This document shows positions 1 to 8,897 of a stretch of 64,000 bases of DNA, one piece after another; the first letter of the stretch is position 1, and the number at the start of each line of letters is the position of its first letter. Made by a program: the position numbers and the translations under genes. The stretch lies in NCBI GenBank assembly GCA_048296855.1, contig CP182631.1; one strand, given 5' to 3'. The notes under the pieces were generated by a model. That model was not told the origin of the DNA. It made no database searches and saw only the letters and a program-made list of their open reading frames with translations. This DNA is from Pseudocolwellia sp048296855 (GTDB lineage: Bacteria > Pseudomonadota > Gammaproteobacteria > Enterobacterales > Alteromonadaceae).

Positions 1-219
1 TCGCATACGTTCAATAATATTTTGCGCTAAAGAAGAAGCCATAGAACGCTGCATAGCATCAAAACTTCCTTTTTTGGCAGAAGCTTGCATAGCTACAGCG
101 CCTAAGATTCCTGTAGATAAAATAAATAAGGCTACAAGAACTTCAATTAAAGTCATCCCCATAAAAGAAGTTTTTTTAAACCGACACTGTTTATAGGGTC
201 GTGAATTATAAAGCCGCAA
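1..219 (-). CDS. pilV: Type IV pilus minor pilin PilV (partial, C-terminus off window)
   Basis: The first 73 codons of a prepilin-like protein that runs off the left edge. The basic leader ends in FMG, followed by MTLIEVLVALFILSTGILGA, a textbook class III signal peptide (cut after G, Glu at +5, hydrophobic N-terminal helix). The following AVAMQASAKKGSFDAMQRSMA and ASSLAQNIIERMR match the PilV family of minor pilins that prime type IV pilus assembly in the inner membrane. Start chosen at a TTG (217-219) because AAGGAG lies 7-8 nt upstream and the leader then has a normal length; the only nearer ATG would leave almost no leader. It follows ispH on the same strand, as minor pilin operons do in many Gammaproteobacteria. 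Confidence 0.85.
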   Translation of the reverse strand, partial: MRLYNSRPYKQCRFKKTSFMGMTLIEVLVALFILSTGILGAVAMQASAKKGSFDAMQRSMASSLAQNIIERMR

Positions 220-539
220 AATTATTCTCCTTGAGAATCAAAAATTTTATATTACTAAAATACTGAAAAGTTATACGGATATTGAAAGGGGACTTTGATA
301 GCGGCAATAGTGCGCCAAAGCTTTTAATTACATTGATTAAAAGCTTTAAAAGAAGATCATATGTGTTAAAAATCACTAATGTGAACCGCATTAACTCATA
401 CCTTAATATCCATATTTAAGCAGCATTCCATTATATGCCATGTGATGACTACTTACAATTTATACAATAAAAACCTAGACTTATATTACATACAATATAC
501 ACAAGCCCATTTCATGTTTAATTTTTAAACAGCTTAAGA
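220..539. other. ispH-pilV intergenic region with a perfect inverted repeat
   Basis: AT-rich gap between ispH (minus) and pilV (minus). It contains a perfect 12-bp inverted repeat, AAAGCTTTTAAT at 317-328 and ATTAAAAGCTTT at 336-347, with a 7-nt loop. There is no T-run after the stem on the minus strand, so it is not a typical intrinsic terminator. A 61-codon open frame here has no recognisable content. The region presumably holds the end of the ispH transcript and the pilV promoter, but I cannot identify a convincing -35/-10 pair. Confidence 0.5.
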
Positions 540-1469
540 TTAACGCAATTCGAGTGGAACTGCAAACACTGTATTTTCTTCCCTACCTGGGTACTCTACA
601 ACCTCTTTACCACCATAACTTTTTAATCTTTCAATGACCTGATTAACCAAAATTTCAGGAGCGGACGCTCCAGCAGTTACACCTACTTTATTAATGTTGT
701 CTATCCAACTTGGAATTATGTCTTCAGCTGTATCAATTAAATAAGAGGTAGTGCCTATTTTTTCAGCAAGCTCTCTGAGTCTATTAGAATTAGAGCTATT
801 TTTTGCACCAACTACCAAAAGTAGATCAACTTGATTAGCTATTGAGCGAACCGCGTCTTGACGATTTTGTGTTGCGTAACAAATATCATCTTTACGAGGA
901 CCTTGTATATTTTTATATTTCTTTTGTAGAGCGTCAATAACATCACTTGTATCATCTACCGATAACGTTGTTTGACTGCAAAAATAAAGTTCGTCCGGAT
1001 TTTTGACGTTTAGTTTTTCAACATCACAAGCAGATTCAACTAAGTAAATACCGCCAGTTTTACTTTCATATTGACCCATTGTACCTTCCACTTCAGGGTG
1101 TCCAGCATGACCAATAAGAATACATTCAACATTTTTACGGCTTGCGCGAGAAACTTCCATATGTACTTTTGTCACTAATGGACATGTTGCATCAAAAACC
1201 TTTAAACCACGATCTTTAGCTTTATTGCGAACAGCTTTAGAAACACCATGAGCACTAAAAATAACAGTACTATCATCTGGAATTTCATCTAATTCATCAA
1301 CAAAAACAGCACCACGTTCTTTTAAGCCATTAACAACAAACTTATTATGAACAACTTCATGACGTACATAGATAGGAGCATCGAATAAGTCTAATGCTCT
1401 ATCGACAATACTAATTGCTCTGTCAACACCAGCACAAAAACCTCTAGGGTTCGCTAAAATAATTTCCAT
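540..1469 (-). CDS. ispH: 4-hydroxy-3-methylbut-2-enyl diphosphate reductase
   Basis: Last enzyme of the MEP isoprenoid pathway: reduces HMBPP to IPP and DMAPP with a [4Fe-4S] cluster in the cytoplasm. The three cluster cysteines are visible at C12 (PRGFCAGV), C96 (DATCPLV) and C197 (CYAT), and the catalytic glutamate is E126 in HPEVEGT. At 309 aa it is close to the usual length. It lies 23 nt downstream of fkpB on the minus strand and ends the ribF-ileS-lspA-fkpB-ispH block. An ATG start with an AGAG-type binding site supports the 5' end. Confidence 0.98.
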   Translation of the reverse strand: MEIILANPRGFCAGVDRAISIVDRALDLFDAPIYVRHEVVHNKFVVNGLKERGAVFVDELDEIPDDSTVIFSAHGVSKAVRNKAKDRGLKVFDATCPLVTKVHMEVSRASRKNVECILIGHAGHPEVEGTMGQYESKTGGIYLVESACDVEKLNVKNPDELYFCSQTTLSVDDTSDVIDALQKKYKNIQGPRKDDICYATQNRQDAVRSIANQVDLLLVVGAKNSSNSNRLRELAEKIGTTSYLIDTAEDIIPSWIDNINKVGVTAGASAPEILVNQVIERLKSYGGKEVVEYPGREENTVFAVPLELR

Positions 1470-1492
1470 TGGTATTCTCTAATTGTTCGTAT

Positions 1493-1924
1493 CTATTGAA
1501 TTTCTACTACGTCAATAACAAAAGTGACTGCTTGACCAGCTAATGGGTGATTAAAATCGACAGTAACAGATGAGCCTGAAACGTCGGTGATCATACCCGG
1601 TAATTCACCACCAGGCTGTGTAAACGTAATAATATTACCTACTTTAGCTGGTGTTTCACTGTCAAACTTTGTGATATCAACATAATGGATATTATCAGGG
1701 TTTTTATCACCAAATGCGTCTATAGACTGAAGTGTAAACTCTTTAGATTCTCCAACTTTTAAACCCAGTAGATTCGCTTCAAATGCTGGAGAAATGCTTT
1801 GATCACCCATAATTATTTTAGCAGGTTTATTATTTACTTTTGTGCTATCTGCTGCAGAACCATCAGCAAGCTTCATTGTTATATGTACAATTATTTGAGA
1901 ACTTTCATTAATAACTTTAGTCAT
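1493..1924 (-). CDS. fkpB: FKBP-type peptidyl-prolyl cis-trans isomerase FkpB/SlpA
   Basis: Small cytoplasmic SlpA-type FKBP, 143 aa, which isomerises Xaa-Pro bonds and acts as a chaperone. The N-terminal FKBP half carries GDQSISPAFEANLLGLKVGE (about 40-59), the insert-in-flap region follows at about 70-115, and the family signature VDFNHPLAGQ is at 122-131. It sits between lspA and ispH, the invariant gammaproteobacterial order. AAGG lies 6 nt before the ATG, supporting this start. The spacing of 31 nt to lspA and 23 nt to ispH suggests one transcript. Confidence 0.95.
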   Translation of the reverse strand: MTKVINESSQIIVHITMKLADGSAADSTKVNNKPAKIIMGDQSISPAFEANLLGLKVGESKEFTLQSIDAFGDKNPDNIHYVDITKFDSETPAKVGNIITFTQPGGELPGMITDVSGSSVTVDFNHPLAGQAVTFVIDVVEIQ

Positions 1925-1955
1925 GATTTGCCTTTTATACTACTAAATATTTCTG

Positions 1956-2462
1956 CTACTTTTTGCTCGTAGTGCTGTCTTTATCGCTATTTTTAAATGA
2001 ATCAAAAATCATTAAAGCTGCACCTATAAAAATCATAGAGTCTGCAACATTAAATGCTGGCCAATGATTATTACCAATATAAAAATCTAGAAAATCGATA
2101 ACATAACCAAATAGCACTCTATCAATTAAGTTTCCTAAAGCGCCACTTAATAATAAAGCAAAAGCAATACTTAATAGCTTTTTATCTTTAGGGGTTTTGG
2201 CTAACCAAATAATAAACACAATACTGGCTATAGCTGCTATCGCGGTAAAAAACCACCTTTGCCATCCACCTTGATCAGCTAAAAAACTAAAGGCCGCTCC
2301 TAAATTATGTACATAAGTAATACTAAAAAAAGAAAGTACTTGAATTGATTCATAAAGCTCCATAGAACCAACAACTTGATGCTTAGTAATTTGATCTACA
2401 ACCAAACACAACAGAGTTAACCACAACCAACTTAACCCTGTATTCATTACATTTTTTATCAT
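1956..2462 (-). CDS. lspA: Lipoprotein signal peptidase (signal peptidase II)
   Basis: Inner membrane aspartic protease that removes signal peptides from diacylglyceryl-prolipoproteins. Length 168 aa with four predicted membrane segments. The catalytic aspartates D114 (GNLIDRV) and D141 (FNVADSMIFIG) are both present, as is the conserved VHNLGAAFSF stretch at 51-60. It follows ileS in the same orientation with a 148-nt gap that contains a short hairpin. Lipoprotein substrates in this window include the Ig-like protein at 26.2 kb and the thioredoxin-fold protein at 13.8 kb. Confidence 0.97.
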   Translation of the reverse strand: MIKNVMNTGLSWLWLTLLCLVVDQITKHQVVGSMELYESIQVLSFFSITYVHNLGAAFSFLADQGGWQRWFFTAIAAIASIVFIIWLAKTPKDKKLLSIAFALLLSGALGNLIDRVLFGYVIDFLDFYIGNNHWPAFNVADSMIFIGAALMIFDSFKNSDKDSTTSKK

Positions 2463-2509
2463 TGAAAACTTAAACCTTATTAAATGATTAAAGGTGTATA
2501 AATATAAAA

Positions 2510-2540
2510 TAAGCGTAAATTAATAAATAATATACGCTTA
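2510..2540 (-). terminator. Hairpin in the ileS-lspA gap (possible weak terminator)
   Basis: Inverted repeat TAAGCGTA / TACGCTTA (2510-2517, 2533-2540) with a 15-nt AT-rich loop. Reading along the minus strand it is followed by a T-rich but interrupted tract (TTATTTTATATTT). It may attenuate transcription between ileS and lspA or be an mRNA processing structure. The stem is short, so this is tentative. Confidence 0.35.
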
Positions 2541-2610
2541 TCTCTCTTCTATATTTAACCACGTTGCGTACTGTTAAATACTATAAATTATGTAAGTAAA
2601 TACAAAAGTT

Positions 2611-5448
2611 TTATGCAAACTTACGCTCTTCACCTAAACCATCTACGTTAGTTACACAACGACCACATAACTCAGGATGAGCTTCTATTTGACCAACATC
2701 GTCAGTAAAGTGCCAACAACGATCACATTTACTACCTGACGCTGGAGTAACCGATAACCATAATCCTTCAACATCTGTTTCTATCATTCCTTCAGGTGCT
2801 GAAGTTACAAGTTCAACGGTTGCTGCAGAAGTAATTAAAACAAAGCGTAATTCTTCTTCTAATTGTTTTAATTTATTCACAATGTTTTCGGTGGCATAAA
2901 TAGTTACTGCGGCTTCAAGAGCTTTACCTACTTTTTTATCTTTACGTGCAGCTTCTAAAGCTTTGTTAACTTCTGTTTTAATTAATAAAATTTCAGCCCA
3001 ATAATCATCACCTAAACGTGAATTTTCAGGTAACTTAGCTAAACCATCAAACCAAACATCAGTAAATACAAATTCATCTCTTACGGTATTAGCTGGTGTT
3101 GGTAAAGCTTGCCAGATTTCTTGAGCTGTAAAAGATAAAATAGGAGCCATCCAACGAGTCATAGCTTCTGCAATTAAATACATAGCTGTTTGACATGAAC
3201 GACGAGCCAAGCTATCGCCTTTAGCTGTGTACTGTCTATCCTTAATAATATCAAGGTAGAAACCACCTAATTCAGTTGTACAGAAGTTCATTAGCTTATG
3301 TACAACAACATGAAATTCATATTCTTTATAAGCTTTTTCAATATCTTCTTGAAGTTGTGCAGCCTGCCCTACTACCCAACGATCTAAAGCAACCATGTCA
3401 TCTAAAGCAACAGAGTGTTCTTTTGGCTCAAAACCATTTAGGTTCGCTAATAAGAAACGTGACGTATTACGAATTCGTCTATACGCATCAGCTTGGCGCT
3501 TAAATATTTCATCCGATACTGTAATTTCTTGCGTATAGTTTACTGAAGCTACCCACAATCTTAAAATATCAGCACCTAACTTACCGGTAATTTGCGAGGG
3601 TGTTATAACATTCCCTAACGACTTAGACATTTTGTGACCATTAACATCAACAGTGAAACCGTGCGTTAATACTTCACGATAAGGTGCTTTACCTGTCATT
3701 GCTACTGAAGACATCATAGAAGACATAAACCAACCTCTATGTTGATCTGAACCTTCTAGATATAAATCAGCTATATCATCAAACTCTTCGCGTGCATCAA
3801 TAACAGTTGAATGTGTTGTACCAGAATCGAACCAAACATCTAATGTATCTGGTACTTTTACAAAATCATTCGCGTCGTCACCAATCAGTTCTTTAGCTTC
3901 TAAATCAAACCATGCTTGGATACCTGACTTTTCTACTTTTAGTGCAACTTCTTCGATTAGTTCAATACTACGAGGATGTAATGCGCCAGTATCTTTATGA
4001 ATAAATAGCGCAATAGGCACACCCCATGTACGTTGGCGAGAAATGCACCAATCAGGACGTCCTTCTACCATAGATTCAATACGGCTTTGGCCCCAATCAG
4101 GGATCCATTTTGTTTTTGCTATTTCACCTAAAGACTCTTTGCGTAGTCCTTTCTTATCCATACTAATAAACCACTGAGGTGTAGCACGGAAAATTATTGG
4201 AGTTTTATGTCTCCAACAATGCGGATAAGAATGCTCCATTGCATGGTGATGTAATAAAGCGCCTTTTTCTGTTAGTACTTCAACTACAGAAGCATTGGCT
4301 TTAAATACGTGTTGTCCAGCAAATAAAGGAGTATCTTCAAGATAAACACCATTTGCTCCAACAGGGTTATAAATTTCTAAATTGTATTGTTTACTTACAT
4401 TGAAATCGTCTACACCATGACCACCCGCTGTATGAACACACCCTGTACCTGAATCAGTTGTAACATGGTCACCACATACTACAGGAACAACAATGTCATA
4501 AAATGGATGTTGTAATGAAACTAAATCAAGGTCTGAACCTTTACAAAATCCTAGTGCATGATATTTACTAATACCGTATCTATCCATACACGACTGTACA
4601 AGATCAGTAGCTAAAATTAATCTTTGTTTACCTGAATCTGTTTCGCATTGTACTAATGAGTATTCAACTTCAGGGTGAACAGAAACAGCACGGTTAGCTG
4701 GTAAAGTCCAAGGAGTAGTTGTCCAGATAACAATAGATATATCACCTTCACCTACATGATTTTCAGGGTGTGAAAATTTATCGGCAACACTCGCATCTTC
4801 AACTAAAAATTTAACGTCTATCGCAGGAGATTGCTTATCTTTATATTCAACTTCAGCTTCAGCTAAGGCTGAACCACAATCTGTACACCAATGAACAGGT
4901 TTAAAACCTTGTTGTAAATGTCCATTTTCAGCTATTTTGCCTAAAGCTCGAATAATGTTAGCTTCAGTACCAAAATCCATCGTTAAATAAGGCTTGTCCC
5001 AATCAGCGAAAACACCTAAACGTTTAAAGTCTTCTTTTTGACCATTAACTTGCTTAACAGCATATTCACGACATTTTTCTCTAAATTGAGCTGCTGTGAC
5101 TTTATGACCGGGTTTACCTACTTTTTTCTCAACCATTAACTCAATAGGTAAGCCATGACAGTCCCAACCTGGCACATAAGGAGAATTGAAATCAGATAGC
5201 GTTTTAGATTTAACAATAATGTCTTTTAAAATTTTATTTACTGAGTGTCCTAAATGAATATCACCATTTGCATAAGGAGGTCCGTCATGCAAAATAAATG
5301 ATTTTTTACCTTTTTTAGCTGCACGAATTTTACCGTACAAGTCTTTTTCGGCCCATTCTTTTAACATATTAGGTTCACGGTTTGCCATATTCCCTTTCAT
5401 TGGAAATGAAGTATCCGGCAAATTCAAGGTATGCTTATAGTCACTCAT
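2611..5448 (-). CDS. ileS: Isoleucyl-tRNA synthetase
   Basis: Class I aminoacyl-tRNA synthetase charging tRNA-Ile, 945 aa. The HIGH-type motif is HLGH at 65-68 within PPYANGDIHLGHS, and the KMSKS loop is in HKMSKSLGNVI near residue 600. The CP1 editing domain fills the middle, including the region with TTTPWTLPANRAV and GTGCVHTAGGHG. A C-terminal zinc finger is complete, with C908, C911, C928 and C931. It is the centre of the ribF-ileS-lspA-fkpB-ispH block. Length and domain order are standard for the proteobacterial enzyme. Confidence 0.99.
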   Translation of the reverse strand: MSDYKHTLNLPDTSFPMKGNMANREPNMLKEWAEKDLYGKIRAAKKGKKSFILHDGPPYANGDIHLGHSVNKILKDIIVKSKTLSDFNSPYVPGWDCHGLPIELMVEKKVGKPGHKVTAAQFREKCREYAVKQVNGQKEDFKRLGVFADWDKPYLTMDFGTEANIIRALGKIAENGHLQQGFKPVHWCTDCGSALAEAEVEYKDKQSPAIDVKFLVEDASVADKFSHPENHVGEGDISIVIWTTTPWTLPANRAVSVHPEVEYSLVQCETDSGKQRLILATDLVQSCMDRYGISKYHALGFCKGSDLDLVSLQHPFYDIVVPVVCGDHVTTDSGTGCVHTAGGHGVDDFNVSKQYNLEIYNPVGANGVYLEDTPLFAGQHVFKANASVVEVLTEKGALLHHHAMEHSYPHCWRHKTPIIFRATPQWFISMDKKGLRKESLGEIAKTKWIPDWGQSRIESMVEGRPDWCISRQRTWGVPIALFIHKDTGALHPRSIELIEEVALKVEKSGIQAWFDLEAKELIGDDANDFVKVPDTLDVWFDSGTTHSTVIDAREEFDDIADLYLEGSDQHRGWFMSSMMSSVAMTGKAPYREVLTHGFTVDVNGHKMSKSLGNVITPSQITGKLGADILRLWVASVNYTQEITVSDEIFKRQADAYRRIRNTSRFLLANLNGFEPKEHSVALDDMVALDRWVVGQAAQLQEDIEKAYKEYEFHVVVHKLMNFCTTELGGFYLDIIKDRQYTAKGDSLARRSCQTAMYLIAEAMTRWMAPILSFTAQEIWQALPTPANTVRDEFVFTDVWFDGLAKLPENSRLGDDYWAEILLIKTEVNKALEAARKDKKVGKALEAAVTIYATENIVNKLKQLEEELRFVLITSAATVELVTSAPEGMIETDVEGLWLSVTPASGSKCDRCWHFTDDVGQIEAHPELCGRCVTNVDGLGEERKFA

Positions 5449-5540
5449 TTAAATTTATATCCACTCGTATTTTAGTTAACGCCCAATCATTACGTTGCAG
5501 CAGTTAATATTAAAAATTTAATAATATGTTGCGATTCACT

Positions 5541-6473
5541 CTATGTACTTAACTCAGCCACGTATTGAGACGCTAGTGCGCTATCAATCGTTATTTGATT
5601 TGTTAAGGCAGAAAGAGAATCAAATTTCATTTCTTTTCTTAATTTTTTCAGTAACACCACTTCAATTGTTTGACCATATAGATCAGAGTCAAAATCAAAA
5701 ATGTGTACTTCAAGCTGTTGTCTTATACCTGAAACTGTAGGTCTCGACCCTATATTGGCAACACCAAAAAACAACCCGACATTCGTTTTTACTTTAACAA
5801 CATATACCCCATTTACAGGTGATACACGCCTTTTCAATTTTACATTAGCCGTAGGAAAACCTAACTGACGCCCTCTTTTGTCACCATGAAAAACTCGACC
5901 TATTATAGAATAAGGCCTACCAAGCATAACTTCTGCTTGTTCTAAATTATCGGCTTCAAGTGCTTGGCGAATTTCAGTACTACTGATCCTTTGATCTAAT
6001 ATTTTGTAACTTGCCGTATCAGACACATTAAAGTGAGATGTTTTTCCAGCCTTACGTAACATTTCATAATTACCTTTTCGATTTTTACCAAATCGAAAAT
6101 CGTCGCCTACAATCAAACTTTTAATGCCTAATTTGTTAACTAGCAACTCCTTAATGAAGTTCTCAGCTGACTGTGTTGCAAATTTAGCATTAAAATTAAC
6201 ACAAATTAAACGCTCCACACCTAACGACTTTAATAATGTATATTTATCCCTTAGCCTACATAATCTCGCTGGTGCAGTCTCTGGAGAGAATAATTCTTGA
6301 GGCTGAGGTTCAAAAACCATAACCGCAGCTGCACAGTTAAGCTCTTTCGCTTGTTTAATTAACGCATGTATAACTTGCTTATGTCCTAAATGAACGCCAT
6401 CAAAATTCCCTATCGTTAGCACGCAGCCATGATGTTCTGGTTGTATATTATGAATACCGCGTATTAACTGCAT
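5541..6473 (-). CDS. ribF: Bifunctional riboflavin kinase / FAD synthetase
   Basis: Makes FMN from riboflavin and FAD from FMN. The N-terminal FMN adenylyltransferase domain shows GNFDGVHLGH at 22-31. The C-terminal riboflavin kinase domain (about 183-305) shows GRVFHGDKRGRQLGFPTANV and the VYVVKV strand. At 310 aa it matches the usual length. It lies 92 nt upstream of ileS, the normal gammaproteobacterial order. The ribosome binding site before the ATG is weak, but no better start is visible. Confidence 0.97.
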   Translation of the reverse strand: MQLIRGIHNIQPEHHGCVLTIGNFDGVHLGHKQVIHALIKQAKELNCAAAVMVFEPQPQELFSPETAPARLCRLRDKYTLLKSLGVERLICVNFNAKFATQSAENFIKELLVNKLGIKSLIVGDDFRFGKNRKGNYEMLRKAGKTSHFNVSDTASYKILDQRISSTEIRQALEADNLEQAEVMLGRPYSIIGRVFHGDKRGRQLGFPTANVKLKRRVSPVNGVYVVKVKTNVGLFFGVANIGSRPTVSGIRQQLEVHIFDFDSDLYGQTIEVVLLKKLRKEMKFDSLSALTNQITIDSALASQYVAELST

Positions 6474-6624
6474 TTATTAAGGAAACCTTTTTTACTAAAC
6501 TTTTGCTAGACTTTATTTATATTCAAGGAAAAACCGACGAATTATATATTACTCAACCATAAGAATCAGCACCTGAACGCAATTTCATCAAATTTATTTA
6601 CGATTAGCTGTAGTTAACCTATAG

Positions 6625-8193
6625 CTAAGTATGCACTTTAATATCCTTCGTTCTTATACCCAATACAACAATAGATATAAAATAACTGCTCACTCCTAAC
6701 CCGATACACATACCAAGCTGAATAAGTTGTTCTAATTTAGTCATACTTAACCATTCTATGAACGGAGGCGAAATAACATAAACCACTCCCCCCATAATTC
6801 CAGCTGAAATCATAATACGGGCCATAAACCACCACGCACATTTAGTTAAGCTAAAGACATCTTGTTTTTTTAATCCACGATACAACAGAAACGCATTTAA
6901 TGAGGCTGACATGGTTGTAGCTATAGCTAACCCCACATATCCAAAGAAAGGTGCCAACATTACATTAAATGCCATGTTAGCTACCATAGCTTTAATACCA
7001 ATAATTACTGGAGTTTTAGTATCTTGTCTTGCGTAATAAGCAGGAGCTAAAATTTTAATAAACATAAAGCTTATTAGTCCTGATAAATAAGCAAAAAGTG
7101 CATATGATACATTCATTACAGTTTGTTCAGAAAATTCTCCTCGCATAAACAAAACCATTACAATAGGCTGAGCCAACACCATTAAGCCAGCCAAAGCAGG
7201 CCAGCCAAATAAAGACACTATTTTAAGTCCCCACTCAACCGTACTTTTAAATTCTTGTGAATTTTGTTTGGCGTGTAATTTAGATAAACTAGGCAAAATT
7301 ACCGTTGCTATGCCAATACCAAATAACCCCAAAGGAAACTCTAAAAGTCTATCCGCATAATATAACCAACTAATCGATCCTGTAACTAATACACTCGCTA
7401 TTAATGTATCAAGCAATAGATTGATTTGTGTAACCGACACGCCAAATAATGCAGGTACAATCAATTTTCTAATTTTAGTTACACCTTCAGCTTTCCATGC
7501 CCACTTAGGCTTAACTAAAGCTCCAGCTTGTATTAAAAAAGGTATTTGAAATAAAAATTGAACAACACCGCCTATAAATACGCCAATAGCAAGTGCATAA
7601 GCAGGGTTAGGCATCGACGAAGAAAGAAATAAAGCACAACAGATAATACAAACATTAAGTAAAACAGGCGTAAAAGACGAAACAGCAAACTTGCCAACAG
7701 TATTCAAAATCGCCCCAGCTAAAGCTGTAAAACTTACAAAAAACAAATAAGGAAACGTAATTTTCAATAAAATTGAAGCTAATTCAAATTGTTCAGCTTT
7801 AGGTCCATCATGTAACCAATCCCAAAACCAGCCAAAGCCAAACAAAATAACAAATACAGGAGATGCAATCACACCAACAAGTGTAACTAAAGTAACTAAA
7901 ACGCCTAAAGTACCTGACACTTGTGCGATAAGTTGCCGTGTTTCAAGCCCCAATTTATCGCCGTCTTTTGCATGATATTCGCTTAAAACAGGTACAAAGG
8001 CTTGAGCAAAAGCACCTTCGGCAAATAATCTCCGTAAAAAGTTAGGGATCTTATTTGCAAAAAAGAATACGTCTGCCGCAACACCAGCCCCCATAACATT
8101 TGCAATAACAACATCTCTTATTAAACCTAACACTCGAGAAACGAGTGTCATAATGCTAACAATCAATCCTGATTTTATGAGTTTTTTACTCAA
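6625..8193 (-). CDS. murJ: Lipid II flippase MurJ
   Basis: Inner membrane MOP-superfamily flippase that moves lipid II to the periplasmic face for peptidoglycan synthesis. It is 522 aa with about 14 hydrophobic segments; the N-terminus SGLIVSIMTLVSRVLGLIRD with the following ANVMGAGVAADVFFFANKIPN is the MurJ hallmark. The start is a TTG at 8191-8193 with AGGA about 9 nt upstream; no in-frame ATG lies near. It is divergent from rpsT and upstream of ribF, a common arrangement. The substrate-facing arginine in the first helix region (RVLGLIRD) is present. Confidence 0.96.
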   Translation of the reverse strand: MSKKLIKSGLIVSIMTLVSRVLGLIRDVVIANVMGAGVAADVFFFANKIPNFLRRLFAEGAFAQAFVPVLSEYHAKDGDKLGLETRQLIAQVSGTLGVLVTLVTLVGVIASPVFVILFGFGWFWDWLHDGPKAEQFELASILLKITFPYLFFVSFTALAGAILNTVGKFAVSSFTPVLLNVCIICCALFLSSSMPNPAYALAIGVFIGGVVQFLFQIPFLIQAGALVKPKWAWKAEGVTKIRKLIVPALFGVSVTQINLLLDTLIASVLVTGSISWLYYADRLLEFPLGLFGIGIATVILPSLSKLHAKQNSQEFKSTVEWGLKIVSLFGWPALAGLMVLAQPIVMVLFMRGEFSEQTVMNVSYALFAYLSGLISFMFIKILAPAYYARQDTKTPVIIGIKAMVANMAFNVMLAPFFGYVGLAIATTMSASLNAFLLYRGLKKQDVFSLTKCAWWFMARIMISAGIMGGVVYVISPPFIEWLSMTKLEQLIQLGMCIGLGVSSYFISIVVLGIRTKDIKVHT

Positions 8194-8290
8194 AATTTAT
8201 TTCCTACACCGCGATTTATAATAATTCAAGGTAAGTACTTATTATGCGTTTTTTTAATAAGCAGAAACAAGCGTTTAAATTAACTTAAAC

Positions 8291-8383
8291 ACCTATTTCA
8301 AAAAGTATATGGTAAAATAGGTATTCACCCCTTTCGTTTAGTTTTCAATTTAAACCTAAATATTAAAAATTAAAGCGAAAGGG
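8291..8383. repeat. Two nested-style inverted repeats in the murJ-rpsT divergent promoter region
   Basis: ACCTATTT (8291-8298) is repeated inverted as AAATAGGT (8315-8322), and CCCTTTCG (8329-8336) as CGAAAGGG (8376-8383). The second arm of the latter touches the rpsT -35 element. These could be protein-binding sites or hairpins of the murJ leader. The function is unknown. Confidence 0.45.
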
Positions 8384-8384
8384 T

Positions 8385-8413
8385 TTGACAAACGCCTTTA
8401 AAACAGGCATATT
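8385..8413 (+). promoter_or_regulatory. Predicted sigma70 promoter of rpsT
   Basis: A perfect -35 TTGACA (8385-8390), 17-nt spacer, and CATATT (8408-8413, 4 of 6 to consensus) as -10. Transcription would begin near 8420, giving a short leader with AGGAG ahead of the rpsT TTG start. This is a sequence match only. Confidence 0.6.
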
Positions 8414-8461
8414 TCGTCGCCTTAAATCTAGGCAATATTTATTCAATTTTAGGAGTTCACC

Positions 8462-8722
8462 TTGGCTAACTCAAAGTCTGCTAAGAAGCGCGCAGTACAA
8501 TCTGAAAAGCGCCGTCAACACAATGCAAGCCGTCGCTCAATGATGCGCACATTACTTAAAAAAGTAATTGGTGCTATCGAAGCCGGTGACAAAGATACAG
8601 CAACTAAAGAATTTGCTGCTGCAACACCAATTTTAGATCGTTACGCAAGTAAAGGTCTTATCCATAAAAATAAAGCTGCTCGTAGCAAAAGTCGTTTAAA
8701 CGCTGCTATTAAAGCTCTTTAA
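8462..8722 (+). CDS. rpsT: 30S ribosomal protein S20
   Basis: Primary 16S rRNA-binding protein of the small subunit, 86 aa, highly basic and helical. The N-terminus MANSKSAKKRAVQSEKRRQHN and the C-terminal KSRLNAAIKAL are classic S20. The start codon is TTG (8462-8464) preceded by AGGAG. This matches Escherichia coli rpsT, where a UUG start is tied to autogenous translational repression by S20 (established knowledge); the same control is inferred here. Monocistronic: a strong promoter lies upstream and an intrinsic terminator lies about 20 nt downstream. Confidence 0.99.
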   Translation: MANSKSAKKRAVQSEKRRQHNASRRSMMRTLLKKVIGAIEAGDKDTATKEFAAATPILDRYASKGLIHKNKAARSKSRLNAAIKAL

Positions 8723-8738
8723 TTTTTATAAAGACTTT

Positions 8739-8765
8739 AAAAAACCGACATTTGTCGGTTTTTTT
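8739..8765 (+). terminator. Rho-independent terminator of rpsT
   Basis: AACCGACA / TGTCGGTT stem with a very short loop, preceded by an A-run and followed by seven T residues (8759-8765), about 20 nt after the rpsT stop codon. Confidence 0.9.
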
Positions 8766-8844
8766 ATATCTAAAATTTACTTATCTTACGCAAAGTAAAA
8801 GTTATAATTTAAAGAGCAATAGTTAGCTAGACAAAGCTTAGTAA

Positions 8845-8872
8845 TAAAAAAGGAAGCTAAAAAGCTCCCTTT
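8845..8872 (-). terminator. Rho-independent terminator of the DUF3010 gene
   Basis: Read on the minus strand: GGGAGCT, loop TTTTT/TTTT, AGCTTCC with one G-T pair, then a run of T residues (A-run 8846-8851 on plus). It lies about 26 nt past the stop of the gene at 8898-9344. Confidence 0.8.
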
Positions 8873-8897
8873 CAAATTTATATATTTAAATTAAAAG

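Noticed and set aside
206..391. 61-codon ORF on minus between ispH and pilV
   Set aside because: Composition follows the AT-rich background, no family recognised, and it overlaps the true TTG start of pilV.
3276..3503. 75-codon ORF on plus inside ileS
   Set aside because: Antisense shadow of a conserved gene.
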